DNA of 59,835 nt. It comes from Bradyrhizobium sp. Gha (GTDB lineage: Bacteria; Pseudomonadota; Alphaproteobacteria; Rhizobiales; Xanthobacteraceae). A program made the translations under genes and the position numbers. This document shows positions 16,880 to 24,553 of the stretch, piece after piece (position 1 is the stretch's first letter; the number at the start of each line of letters is the position of its first letter). Location: contig NZ_FOQM01000047.1 in NCBI RefSeq assembly GCF_900113735.1, positions 1-59,835 of the forward strand. The letters are read 5' to 3'. The notes beneath the pieces are model-generated. The model had not been told where the DNA came from. It made no database searches and saw only the letters and a program-made list of their open reading frames with translations.

Positions 16880-17221
16880 ATGAGGCGCTTCGTTGCGGGG
16901 GCGGATCGTGGGCAATGGACGCTATTGCCCGAATGCCTCGATGATTTCATTGACGAGAGCAATCCTGTTCGCTTGATCGACATATTTGTCGATGCACTGG
17001 AGCTGGCCGAGATGGGCTTTGAGGGGTGGAGCCGGCGGAGACCGGCCGGCCGTCGTACCACTCCTGAAGCTTTACACCTATGGCTATCCGAACCGGGTGC
17101 AATCGATCCGGCGGCTCGAACGAGAGGCCGGGCGCAATGTCGAGGTGATGTGGCTGCTGGGTCGGCTTGCTCCCGACCACAAGACGATCGCCGACTTCCG
17201 CAAGGACAACGGCCTGGCGCT
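16880..17221 (+). pseudogene. IS1182-type transposase, N-terminal remnant with frameshift
   Basis: MRRFVAGADRGQWTLLPECL and IDIFVDALELAEMGFEG begin an IS1182/IS5-like transposase. After about 17035 the correct reading moves to another frame: VPLLKLYTYGYPNRVQS, then EREAGRNVEVMWLLGRLAPD and HKTIADFRKDNG. The rest of the transposase, including the DDE core, is missing, and the sequence passes into a cupin remnant. A C-terminal piece of a related transposase occurs at 56535. Confidence 0.8.
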
Positions 17222-17418
17222 TCCCAAAGGATATCATGCTTTGCGCAAGATCGGGGACGAGACCACTCGCGTCCTCATCCTCTGCACGCCGAGCTGCGGC
17301 CCTCGATCAAATGTTCGCCGAGTTCGAAACCGCCACCGGTGGCGGCATGCCGGATCCCGGAAAGCTGGTGGCGATTGCTTCCAAGTACGGCGTAACAATC
17401 AAACCGCCGTCCGCGTGA
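17222..17418 (+). pseudogene. cupin-domain protein, C-terminal remnant
   Basis: Directly after the IS fragment, YHALRKIGDETTRVLILCTP resembles the last strands of quercetin-dioxygenase-like cupins. One frame change later DQMFAEFETATGGGMPDPGK and AIASKYGVTIKPPSA complete the usual C-terminal tail up to TGA. The N-terminal metal-binding strands are absent. The IS probably replaced or deleted the 5' part. Confidence 0.55.
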
Positions 17419-17608
17419 AGCTCTGGAGCCGCGCCCGCCTCAGGACGACGCGGCTTTGTTGTCCAGATCAGCCGCGCGCCGCCAAAGCGTTTGGCAATTG
17501 GGCCGTGACTGACCTAGGCTCAGAGCGTGCGACGGCCGCTTCCGGCAGGTGAGCTGACCAAAGACATGCAAGCTGCCGAGGGCAGCCTTTGAAGTCAAAC
17601 CCGACGTC

Positions 17609-18505
17609 TCAGGGGCCAGACTTTTGATTTCTGACCATAACGGTCTCGCCGATGTCGAAGCTCATCAGGTCTTCGCCGACAACAAGCGGTCCGGCATAAG
17701 TCTCGCGGGTCGCCGCGATCAGATCGCCAGCGCTTGGTGCCGTCACGGAGTCACTGGCGAGCATAACCAGATGCGTGAATACGGCGAGCTTCGGCCGTGT
17801 CTGCGCAAACACGCGTCCGGCTTCCTGGGGCGAGGTGTGATGATTGATGATGCGCTGAATGTCGGCTTGGCCCAGCAGTTCCGGCGGAGCCATCGCAACC
17901 TCGTGCACCAGCAGATCGGCGCCCTCGCCGTACCGCAGCAAATTCATGTTGTAGCGAGTGTCGCCGGAGATCACCGCGACCCGGCCCTGATACTCAATGC
18001 GATAGCCATAGGCCGGCTTAATGGCGTCGCCATGATCGACCGTGAAGGCGATGACGCGCAGATCGCCGGTCTGATAGACGACGCCATCCTCCGCAAACTC
18101 GTCCACCGTGATCGCGACATGCTCGCGTGCCAGCTTCTCATCCTCGACGCGGATCTCGATGTCGTGGGCGTAGGCCGCTTCGAGGTGGTGCATCAGTTTG
18201 GCTGTGCCGACCGGGCCGACCACGTTGAATGCACGCTGGCGGTTGCCGAAATATGAGCTCAGCCAGCCCGTGAGCCAGAGGTCAGGAATGCCGACCGTGT
18301 GATCGGAATGAAAATGCGTGAGCAACAGCGCATCAATCCGGCCGATCGGAACGCCGAGCTGAAACAATCGCATGGCGGCGCCACGGCCGGCATCGATCAG
18401 CACAGTGTGACTGCCCGCTTCGATCAGCGTGCTCGGGCCAAAACGATCGGGACGGGGGATTGGTGTCCCCGTCGCGAGGAGCGTCACTCGAAAATCTGAT
18501 GTCAC
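17609..18505 (-). CDS. MBL-fold metallo-hydrolase, RNase Z-like subgroup
   Basis: 298 residues. The zinc signature LTHFHSDHTVGIPDL (HxHxDH) lies near residue 65, and further ligands are in AVISGDTRYN and the late NHHTSPQEAG and AVFTHLV motifs. The N terminus carries TLLATGTPIPRPDRFGPSTL, as in RNase Z/arylsulfatase-type MBL proteins. The start codon lies just after the Bug receptor stop, so the two form an operon under the divergent IclR/operator region. A hydrolase acting on the imported organic acid or aromatic is plausible but inferred. Confidence 0.8.
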   Translation of the reverse strand: MTSDFRVTLLATGTPIPRPDRFGPSTLIEAGSHTVLIDAGRGAAMRLFQLGVPIGRIDALLLTHFHSDHTVGIPDLWLTGWLSSYFGNRQRAFNVVGPVGTAKLMHHLEAAYAHDIEIRVEDEKLAREHVAITVDEFAEDGVVYQTGDLRVIAFTVDHGDAIKPAYGYRIEYQGRVAVISGDTRYNMNLLRYGEGADLLVHEVAMAPPELLGQADIQRIINHHTSPQEAGRVFAQTRPKLAVFTHLVMLASDSVTAPSAGDLIAATRETYAGPLVVGEDLMSFDIGETVMVRNQKSGP

Positions 18506-18507
18506 TG

Positions 18508-19497
18508 TTACTGGACCTTGATGCCGGCGTCGGCGACGACCTTGTGCCAGTGCGAAACCTGATCGCCGACGAGCCGGCCGAATTGCTCGGGCGTGCCGCC
18601 CGCCGGTTCGGCGCCGATCTTTGCCAGCGCCTCGCGCACTGACGGCTTCTCCCGTACCTTGTTGATGGCGGCGTTGAGCCGTGCGACCGTTTCCTTCTGC
18701 GTGCCATGCTTCACTGCGAAGCCGGTCCAGTCCTCGACCACCAGTGAAGGATAGCCGGCTTCGACGATGGTCGGCACATCAGGAAGAAGCGGCACACGCT
18801 TCGGTCCGGTCACCGCAAGCGCCCGCAGCTTACCGGTCTTGATCAGGTCGACGACCGGCAACATGGTGATAAACATGAAGGCGTTGGTGCCGTTGAGCAG
18901 GTCGCCGATCGCCTGCGGGAATTGCGCATAGGGAACGTGCTGGGCCCGCGTGCCGGTCCGCTGCTTGAATTGCTCGCCGATCAGGTGGGCGGGCGTGCCG
19001 AAGCCGCCGGACGAGAACGTCAGCTTGTCGGGCTGGCTCTTAAGCAATGCCACCAGGTCCGCGACCGTCTTGGCCGGCACCGAGGGGTTCACCACCAGCA
19101 CGTTGTAAGAGACTGTCGCCTTGATGACCGGGTCGAAATCCTTGTCCAGATTAAACGAGATGTTCGGGACCAGCGACGGTGCTGCAACCGACGGCACCGA
19201 CATCGCATAGAGGCTGTTACCGTCCGCCGGCTGGGTCAGGACATCGGTCGCTGCGATGGTGGTCACACCGCCAGGCCGGTTCTCGACGATGACGCGCCAG
19301 CCTTCGGCTTCGGTCAGCTCCTTGGAGACGATGCGGCTGATGATGTCGGGCGGCGTACTGGCCGAGAACGGCGCCACGAAGCGAACCGTCCCCGTTGGGA
19401 ACGAGGTCTGCGCCGATACTTGTGGTGCTGAGGCTGCGAGCAGGGCCACGGTCGCAACGGAGAATGAGGCGCTGCGGAAGAACAGGTGGGGTCTCAT
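18508..19497 (-). CDS. Bug-family tripartite tricarboxylate transporter (TTT) substrate-binding protein
   Basis: 329 residues. The signal peptide FFRSASFSVATVALLAASAP ends in VSAQ. The mature part has the Bug hallmarks: VRFVAPFSASTPPDIISR near the N terminus, the ligand loop YNVLVVNPSVPAKTVADLV, FSSGGFGTPAHLIGEQFK, and LRALAVTGPKRVPLLPDVPT. Such periplasmic receptors bind carboxylates or small aromatics for TTT transporters. No membrane TctA/TctB subunits are adjacent, as is common for orphan Bug proteins. It is followed within 3 nt by the MBL hydrolase. Confidence 0.85.
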   Translation of the reverse strand: MRPHLFFRSASFSVATVALLAASAPQVSAQTSFPTGTVRFVAPFSASTPPDIISRIVSKELTEAEGWRVIVENRPGGVTTIAATDVLTQPADGNSLYAMSVPSVAAPSLVPNISFNLDKDFDPVIKATVSYNVLVVNPSVPAKTVADLVALLKSQPDKLTFSSGGFGTPAHLIGEQFKQRTGTRAQHVPYAQFPQAIGDLLNGTNAFMFITMLPVVDLIKTGKLRALAVTGPKRVPLLPDVPTIVEAGYPSLVVEDWTGFAVKHGTQKETVARLNAAINKVREKPSVREALAKIGAEPAGGTPEQFGRLVGDQVSHWHKVVADAGIKVQ

Positions 19498-19608
19498 GGA
19501 AAAGCTCCATCAAACGCTGGGTTTTTCAATGCCAATTCCAAAGTTGCAACCTGCAGGCACGCGAGCTTCGGACGCTCTGGCTGGATTTGCCAGAAAAATC
19601 GACGTATG

Positions 19609-19645
19609 TTCCACGTTGTGGAATGCTGCATTTCACATTGTGGAA
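19609..19645 (+). promoter_or_regulatory. two tandem palindromic operators between Bug gene and iclR-type gene
   Basis: TTCCAC-GTT-GTGGAA (19609-19623) is a perfect inverted repeat with a 3-nt spacer. TTTCAC-ATT-GTGGAA (19631-19645) is a second copy with one mismatch. Their centres are 22 bp apart, two helical turns, so two dimers could bind on the same face. The sites end 6 nt before the regulator ATG, fitting autorepression and control of the divergent transporter genes. Confidence 0.75.
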
Positions 19646-19651
19646 TGGAGA

Positions 19652-20464
19652 ATGGCGGTGGCGGGTCCGAAAATCATCAAGAGCCTGGAGCGGGGCCTTC
19701 GTGTCCTGCAGGCTCTGCAGATGCAGCCCGATTCCTCGCTGCAGCAGCTTTACGTCTTCACCGGTATCTCCAAGCCAAGCCTGCTCCGCATCCTTCACAC
19801 GCTGGCACGGTCCGGCGTGGTCACCCGGCGGCTTGCGGATGGGAGTTACCGCATCGGCGCCACGCTTTCGCGCGCGCCGTCTCGCCGGCAGCGTCGCGAT
19901 CGGATCGCGGAAGCCGCTGCTCCGGTGCTCGAGCGGCTGTGTCGGCGCGTTTCGTGGCCTTCGGATCTCATGGTGCCGGCAGGAGACCACATGGAAATCC
20001 GTGAGACCACCCGTGCGCGCAGCCCGATCCTGTTGCAAGAGGAGAGGGTTGGTCTGCAGGTGAACTGGTTGCTGACCGGTGTTGGACGAGCCTATCTGGC
20101 CTATTGTCCCGCCAAGGAGCGGCAGGAGATCATCGAGATGCTGCGGACTTCGAACAAGGCCGAAGATCGTCTGGCGCGAGAGCCCGCACGTCTGAATACG
20201 ATTCTCGCGGAAGTGCGAGCACGCGGCTACGCAACGCGCGACCCCACCCATGTCGGCGGCTGGTATGGCAAGCCGCCGCATGCGGACGGCTTGATCTCAA
20301 TTGCTGTCCCCCTGCGCGATGGCGCGCGCGTTCTGGGCTCGATCAACATTGTCTGGCTCAGGACCGCCTTTTCGGTGGAGGTCTTCGCCGCCCGGCATCT
20401 CGAAGAACTTCAGGACGCTGCAGCGGAAATTGTCAGTTCGGTGCGAGGTCGCAGAGCGCGCTGA
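19652..20464 (+). CDS. IclR family transcriptional regulator
   Basis: About 270 residues from ATG 19652 (GGAG just upstream); the longer frame is antisense to the divergent gene. The N-terminal winged helix-turn-helix reads IIKSLERGLRVLQALQ, then LQQLYVFTGISKPSLLRILH. The C-terminal effector domain has GRAYLAYCPAKERQEIIE, ARGYATRDPTHVGGW and ISIAVPLRDGARVLGSINIV, all typical of IclR. It is divergent from the Bug/MBL operon with tandem palindromes between them, so it is the probable local regulator. The inducer is presumably the Bug ligand or its metabolite (inference). Confidence 0.85.
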   Translation: MAVAGPKIIKSLERGLRVLQALQMQPDSSLQQLYVFTGISKPSLLRILHTLARSGVVTRRLADGSYRIGATLSRAPSRRQRRDRIAEAAAPVLERLCRRVSWPSDLMVPAGDHMEIRETTRARSPILLQEERVGLQVNWLLTGVGRAYLAYCPAKERQEIIEMLRTSNKAEDRLAREPARLNTILAEVRARGYATRDPTHVGGWYGKPPHADGLISIAVPLRDGARVLGSINIVWLRTAFSVEVFAARHLEELQDAAAEIVSSVRGRRAR

Positions 20465-21039
20465 GGGCGGCATTTGGTTCAGAACGATCTTTAAGGCTTG
20501 AGCGGTGAGGACGGTGTCAGCCTGAACGGGCGCCCGGGAACTTTGCTCGGAAGTCAAGCGGTCGCATCGTCCGTGCCGTCTGAAAAACTTCACGAAGTTT
20601 GTTGGTTCGCTGAAGCCTGCTCTGCGGCAATTGCTTCAACCGTGCGGCCGGTGTGTGCCAGCAAGCGCTCGCTTCCAAGATCAGGCGTTGCTCTATCAGA
20701 GCTTTGGGTGAGGAATCGCTCGCCATCATGCAAACCCGGCGGAGTGACTTGGCTGAGCATCCAATAGCATCCCCGTAGTATTCAACGGCGCGCGTCTTTG
20801 CGAACTCGCGTCGCCTCGTCATTATTAGCCCAATCCAGCTCATGCACGCCGGTGATGCGCCCGTCATCATCAAGGATGTAAGCGCGGTAATCCATGTCCG
20901 CCGTTCCCCAGGCGGAACGAATATACGGCCAGAATCACCGAGAAGGGGAGACACTCCCCGGACAGCACCACGCAGGGTTGAACATCACGTGAACATCGTG
21001 ACCGTTCATGCTATTCGCGAAGTAATTGACGACTACTTA
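20465..21039. other. intergenic stretch with one decayed small gene
   Basis: No intact gene was recognised. The only protein-like signal is the minus-strand remnant at 20782-20895. Confidence 0.4.
20782..20895 (-). pseudogene. small conserved hypothetical protein, truncated
   Basis: ATG at 20895 gives MDYRAYILDDDGRITGVHEL and DWANNDEATRVRKDARR before a stop. This start is characteristic of a small (about 55-60 residue) rhizobial protein beginning MDYRAYILDxDG, whose second half would continue with an ARxYxxGxxxEVW segment. In another frame RAVEYYGDAIGC follows, so a frameshift probably removed the C terminus. Function unknown. Confidence 0.5.
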
Positions 21040-21064
21040 GGAACCCGCGGACGCTCCGGACGTT
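21040..21064 (+). promoter_or_regulatory. sigma-EcfG promoter of the PAS/HWE kinase (full consensus)
   Basis: GGAAC (21040-21044), 16-nt spacer, CGTT (21061-21064): an exact match to the published general-stress consensus. It lies 95 nt upstream of the ATG at 21159. The open frame nominally starts at 21063, inside the -10, so the internal start is preferred. Confidence 0.7.
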
Positions 21065-21158
21065 GAGCAGGGTTCGGTGGGCCAACGGGGGCGTCTGCCT
21101 ATATCCCCTTTTCGAACAGCGGTTCCCACCTCCGCCTCTCGCCCCGAGAGCAGTTTTC

Positions 21159-23336
21159 ATGTCGAATGTCGAAGAATTTCCGCTCTCTGCTCGTCGCCAG
21201 CCGACCGAGTTCGAGGCGCTGGTCGCTGCCGGTGGTGCGGCTCTCGATGCCATCCCGGGTGCGGTGTACCTCTGTGACGCCCACGGGGTCCTGGTCGGCT
21301 ACAACACCGAGGCCGTTCAATTGTGGGGACGAACACCAGATATCTCCAAGAAGGAGCGCTTCTGCGGGTCGCATCAACTTTATCTGCTCGATGGAACGCC
21401 GCTAGCACACAACGACTGTCCCATGGCCACGGCCGTTCGTCTCGGTACGCCCACGCGCAATGCCGAAGTCATCATGGCGCGGCCGGACGGCTCTCGCTTT
21501 ACAGCCTTGGTCAATATCCGCGCGTTGCGCGACCCCTCTGGCGGAATCCAAGGCGCCATCAATTGCTTCCAAGACATCACGGGCCGCAAGCAGGTCGAGG
21601 AGGAAGTCCGCCGGAAGACGCAGGATCTGGAGGACTTTTTCGAGAACGGTGCCGTGGGCCTGCATATCGTCAGCAGCGAAGGGATTATCCTTCGCGCCAA
21701 CAAAGCCGAACTGGATATGCTGGGGTACAGACCCGAGGAGTACATCGGCCGCCATGTGGCGGAGTTTCATGCCGATGCTCCGATCATCGGCGATATCCTT
21801 CAGCGCCTCTCATGCGGCGAGCGGCTCGACCGCTATCCTGCCCGGCTTCGCGCGCGTGACGGCTCCGTCAAACATGTGCTGATTACATCCAACAGCCGCT
21901 TTGTGGAGGGCAAGTTCGCCAACACGCGTTGCTTCACCATTGACGTCAGCAAATTGCACGCTGCTGAGGAAGCGAGACAAGCCAGTGAAGCCCGGCTTGC
22001 TGCAACTTATGAAGCAGCCAGCGTAGGTATTTCCGAGACCGACGAGAGCGGACGTTTCTTGCGTGTGAATGACTCTCTCTGCCGTATCACGGGCCGCTCA
22101 CGCGACGAGCTGCTCGGAATGACGTTCTTCGACTACACCGATCCCGATGACCAGGCTGAGGATGCGGAGCTATACGCGCGGCAGGTGCGCGGCGACATCG
22201 CGAACTACTCCATTCGTAAGCGCGCACTCAGGCCGGACGGGTCAGTGCGGCATCTCGACATTTTCAGTTCGTCCGTCCGCGATACGCAAGGTCGCTTTCT
22301 GTACGGTGTACGGGTTGCCCAGGATGTCACCGCCACCAAACAGCTGGAAGACCGTCTGCGCGAAGGCGAGCAGCGCATGCGCGATCTTCTAGAGGCGTTG
22401 CCGGCTGCGATCTACACGACCGATGCAAAGGGCCGTATCAATTTCTACAATCGCGCCGCGGTGGAGATGGCTGGGAGAACGCCACAGCCGGGCGATGAGT
22501 GGTGCGTGACCTGGAAACTCTATTGGCCTGACGGCTCGCCGCTGCCGCACAATGAATGCCCGATGGCCGTAGCGCTCCGCGAAAACCGGCCGGTTCGCGG
22601 TGCCGAGGCGGTGGCCGAGCGCCCGGACGGCGGACGCGTGCCGTTCATTCCTTATCCGACCCCGCTGCGAGATGCCGCGGGCAACCTGGTCGGCGCTATC
22701 AACATGCTGGTCGACATCAGCGAGCGCAAGCGAGCTGAGAACGCTCAGAAGGTCCTCATCGACGAGTTGAACCACCGTGTGAAAAACACTTTGGCAACGG
22801 TGCAGTCTCTCGCGAGTCAAACCGCCCGCCATGCCGCTGATCTGGACGAGTTTCTGTCGACATTCACCGGACGGCTCCTTGCGCTTGCCCGAGCGCATGA
22901 CCTGCTCACTCAGCGAAACTGGCAGGATGCCCCTTTCGAAAAGTTGGTTGACGATATCGTCGCTCCCGTGTCTGGCGGGCGGGTATTGGCCGAGGGGCCG
23001 CACGTCGATCTGGACGCGCGCACGGCGCTGAGTGTCACTATGGTCTTCAACGAGCTTCTGACCAATGCGGTGAAATATGGCGCGCTGTCCCTGCCGGGTG
23101 GATCAGTGTCACTCACTTGGCGGGTGGGCAGGGACAACCAAGGCACGCTCGAGTGCGAATGGCGCGAACGTGGGGGACCACCGGTTACGCCTCCCAAGCG
23201 GCGCGGATTCGGCACGCGGCTGATGGAGCGTTGCATAGAGCATGACCTGGCCGGCGAGTTCGATCTGGTCTTCGAGCCAGAGGGCGCACGCTGCCGCATG
23301 GTGTTTCCCATTATACTTCCGGCATCCAATGGCTGA
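21159..23336 (+). CDS. PAS-domain HWE-family sensor histidine kinase
   Basis: About 725 residues from ATG 21159. Four PAS domains follow in order, at roughly residues 15-155, 160-290, 295-410 and 415-530. The first and fourth are similar (IPGAVYLCDAHGVLVGYNTE and LPAAIYTTDAKGRINFYNRA, each with an HN(D/E)CPMA motif). The kinase core has LIDELNHRVKNTLATVQSLA (phospho-His) and the HWE signature (N box FNELLTNAVKYGAL; WRERGGPPV near the end). No membrane segment. HWE kinases often feed PhyR in the general stress response, and the EcfG-type promoter fits that. It overlaps the response regulator by 8 nt. Confidence 0.88.
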   Translation: MSNVEEFPLSARRQPTEFEALVAAGGAALDAIPGAVYLCDAHGVLVGYNTEAVQLWGRTPDISKKERFCGSHQLYLLDGTPLAHNDCPMATAVRLGTPTRNAEVIMARPDGSRFTALVNIRALRDPSGGIQGAINCFQDITGRKQVEEEVRRKTQDLEDFFENGAVGLHIVSSEGIILRANKAELDMLGYRPEEYIGRHVAEFHADAPIIGDILQRLSCGERLDRYPARLRARDGSVKHVLITSNSRFVEGKFANTRCFTIDVSKLHAAEEARQASEARLAATYEAASVGISETDESGRFLRVNDSLCRITGRSRDELLGMTFFDYTDPDDQAEDAELYARQVRGDIANYSIRKRALRPDGSVRHLDIFSSSVRDTQGRFLYGVRVAQDVTATKQLEDRLREGEQRMRDLLEALPAAIYTTDAKGRINFYNRAAVEMAGRTPQPGDEWCVTWKLYWPDGSPLPHNECPMAVALRENRPVRGAEAVAERPDGGRVPFIPYPTPLRDAAGNLVGAINMLVDISERKRAENAQKVLIDELNHRVKNTLATVQSLASQTARHAADLDEFLSTFTGRLLALARAHDLLTQRNWQDAPFEKLVDDIVAPVSGGRVLAEGPHVDLDARTALSVTMVFNELLTNAVKYGALSLPGGSVSLTWRVGRDNQGTLECEWRERGGPPVTPPKRRGFGTRLMERCIEHDLAGEFDLVFEPEGARCRMVFPIILPASNG

Positions 23337-23700
23337 GATCTCCGGTACCAGAGTTCTTCTCGTTGAGGATGAAGGCTTGGTTGCCCTCATGATCGAAGAC
23401 ATGCTTGAGGAACTGGGATTGAAGGTGGTCGCCTCAGCGGCGCACGTAACAAAGGCCTGTGAACTCGCGACAAAGGCATCCTTCGATCTGGCGCTCCTTG
23501 ACGTGAATCTCGCTGGAGAGCTTGTTTTTCCGGTAGCCCGCATCTTACGCGATCGCAAAATTCCCTTCTTGTTCAGCACGGGTTATGGCGGACCACCCCT
23601 TGAGCAGGAGTTCCGAGAGGCGCCCGCGATTGGTAAGCCGTTCTCGATCGAGCAGTTGAGCGAGAAATTGCGGACACTTCTGCTCCACCCCAAGCTCTGA
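23329..23700 (+). CDS. single-domain response regulator
   Basis: 123 residues starting at ATG 23329, inside the end of the kinase gene. A receiver domain only: acidic pocket VLLVEDEGL, phospho-acceptor Asp in LALLDVNLAG, Thr/Ser position in FLFSTGYGG, and conserved Lys in AIGKPFS. No output domain, so it should act by phosphotransfer or protein contact. The overlap with the HWE kinase makes it the obvious partner. Similar stand-alone receivers modulate general-stress phosphorelays. Confidence 0.88.
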   Translation: MAEISGTRVLLVEDEGLVALMIEDMLEELGLKVVASAAHVTKACELATKASFDLALLDVNLAGELVFPVARILRDRKIPFLFSTGYGGPPLEQEFREAPAIGKPFSIEQLSEKLRTLLLHPKL

Positions 23701-23727
23701 AAACGTGGGGCAGCGACAAATGCGTCT

Positions 23728-23904
23728 ATGACAAATTGGGAGGCCAGCCCGGCGCCAGCAACGAAATCGGGCAATGTCGACGATAACTTCGACGAGGGGC
23801 CGACCGTCAAGCTGCGAATGCAGCTGAAGTCTCTGGTTCGAAAAGGCGCGGCCGTAGAGCCAATGGTTGCCCGCCGAGCTCGATATCGGAGCGAAGTCAG
23901 CTGA
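23728..23904 (+). CDS. possible 58-residue hypothetical protein
   Basis: MTNWEASPAPATKSGNVDDN, then GPTVKLRMQLKSLVRKG, ending in an Arg-rich tail. It lies 27 nt downstream of the response regulator on the same strand. There is no clear ribosome-binding site and no known family. Confidence 0.3.
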   Translation: MTNWEASPAPATKSGNVDDNFDEGPTVKLRMQLKSLVRKGAAVEPMVARRARYRSEVS

Positions 23905-23925
23905 CGGGAAGGCCGCCACCAAACT

Positions 23926-24423
23926 TCAGGGGTCTGCGGAAGGAGCTTTGATCGCGACAGGCGGCCGATGGTCCGCAGCGTGCTTTAAATTTTCCGCTGC
24001 GAGCCGCATGAATAATCGAGCCGACTCAGCCTCCAGCATAACCGCCTGATGAGCCAAACGGAGCTTCTCAATGCTGTCGCGGAGGGCTTTCCTCCGCCCG
24101 CGCAGCTTTGCGATAGCTGCTCGGCTTTCGTGTCGCCGCTGGCGGGCCTCTGACATAGTCATTTCGGCGCGAGCCAGGAGCTCAGGTCCTTCAGCCGGTG
24201 CTTTGGAGTGACGGCTTGCGCTAGAGCAAAGAAGCAGGAACAGCGCGCGATCGGCCTTGTATCGTGCTTCGGCGCGCGTATGCTCGGAGCCCCACATAAG
24301 GACTTGTCCCGTCGCTGCGTTAACGGCCCATGTCCAACGGCTTCGTCCGCGCTTTTTCAGCACAACCGCGAAATGGGCGAACCCGTCGCAACGCTGGCTA
24401 CTCTGCGGAGAATCCTCTCGCAT
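23926..24423 (-). CDS. conserved hypothetical coiled-coil protein
   Basis: 165 residues. The N-terminal part (FAVVLKKRGRSRWTWAVNAA, then GQVLMWGSEHTRAEARYKAD) looks like a small beta domain seen in short rhizobial proteins. The rest (SEARQRRHESRAAIAKLRGR, then ALRDSIEKLRLAHQAVMLEA) is an Arg/Ala/Glu-rich coiled coil. No catalytic motif or signal peptide. It is isolated between two signalling genes. A match to an EcfG promoter upstream has one mismatch in the -35 (CGAAC) and is not claimed. Confidence 0.55.
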   Translation of the reverse strand: MREDSPQSSQRCDGFAHFAVVLKKRGRSRWTWAVNAATGQVLMWGSEHTRAEARYKADRALFLLLCSSASRHSKAPAEGPELLARAEMTMSEARQRRHESRAAIAKLRGRRKALRDSIEKLRLAHQAVMLEAESARLFMRLAAENLKHAADHRPPVAIKAPSADP

Positions 24424-24553
24424 GCCACGCCCCCAGGACTTGCTTCAGCAACAGAATTTACAAGACGGGTTCGGTGAGGCAAGCGACTTTGTCGAAAGAT
24501 TGCGCCCGAACCCGCACGCCTCGTCACGGCTGCATTGCACCCAACCGTCTTGA

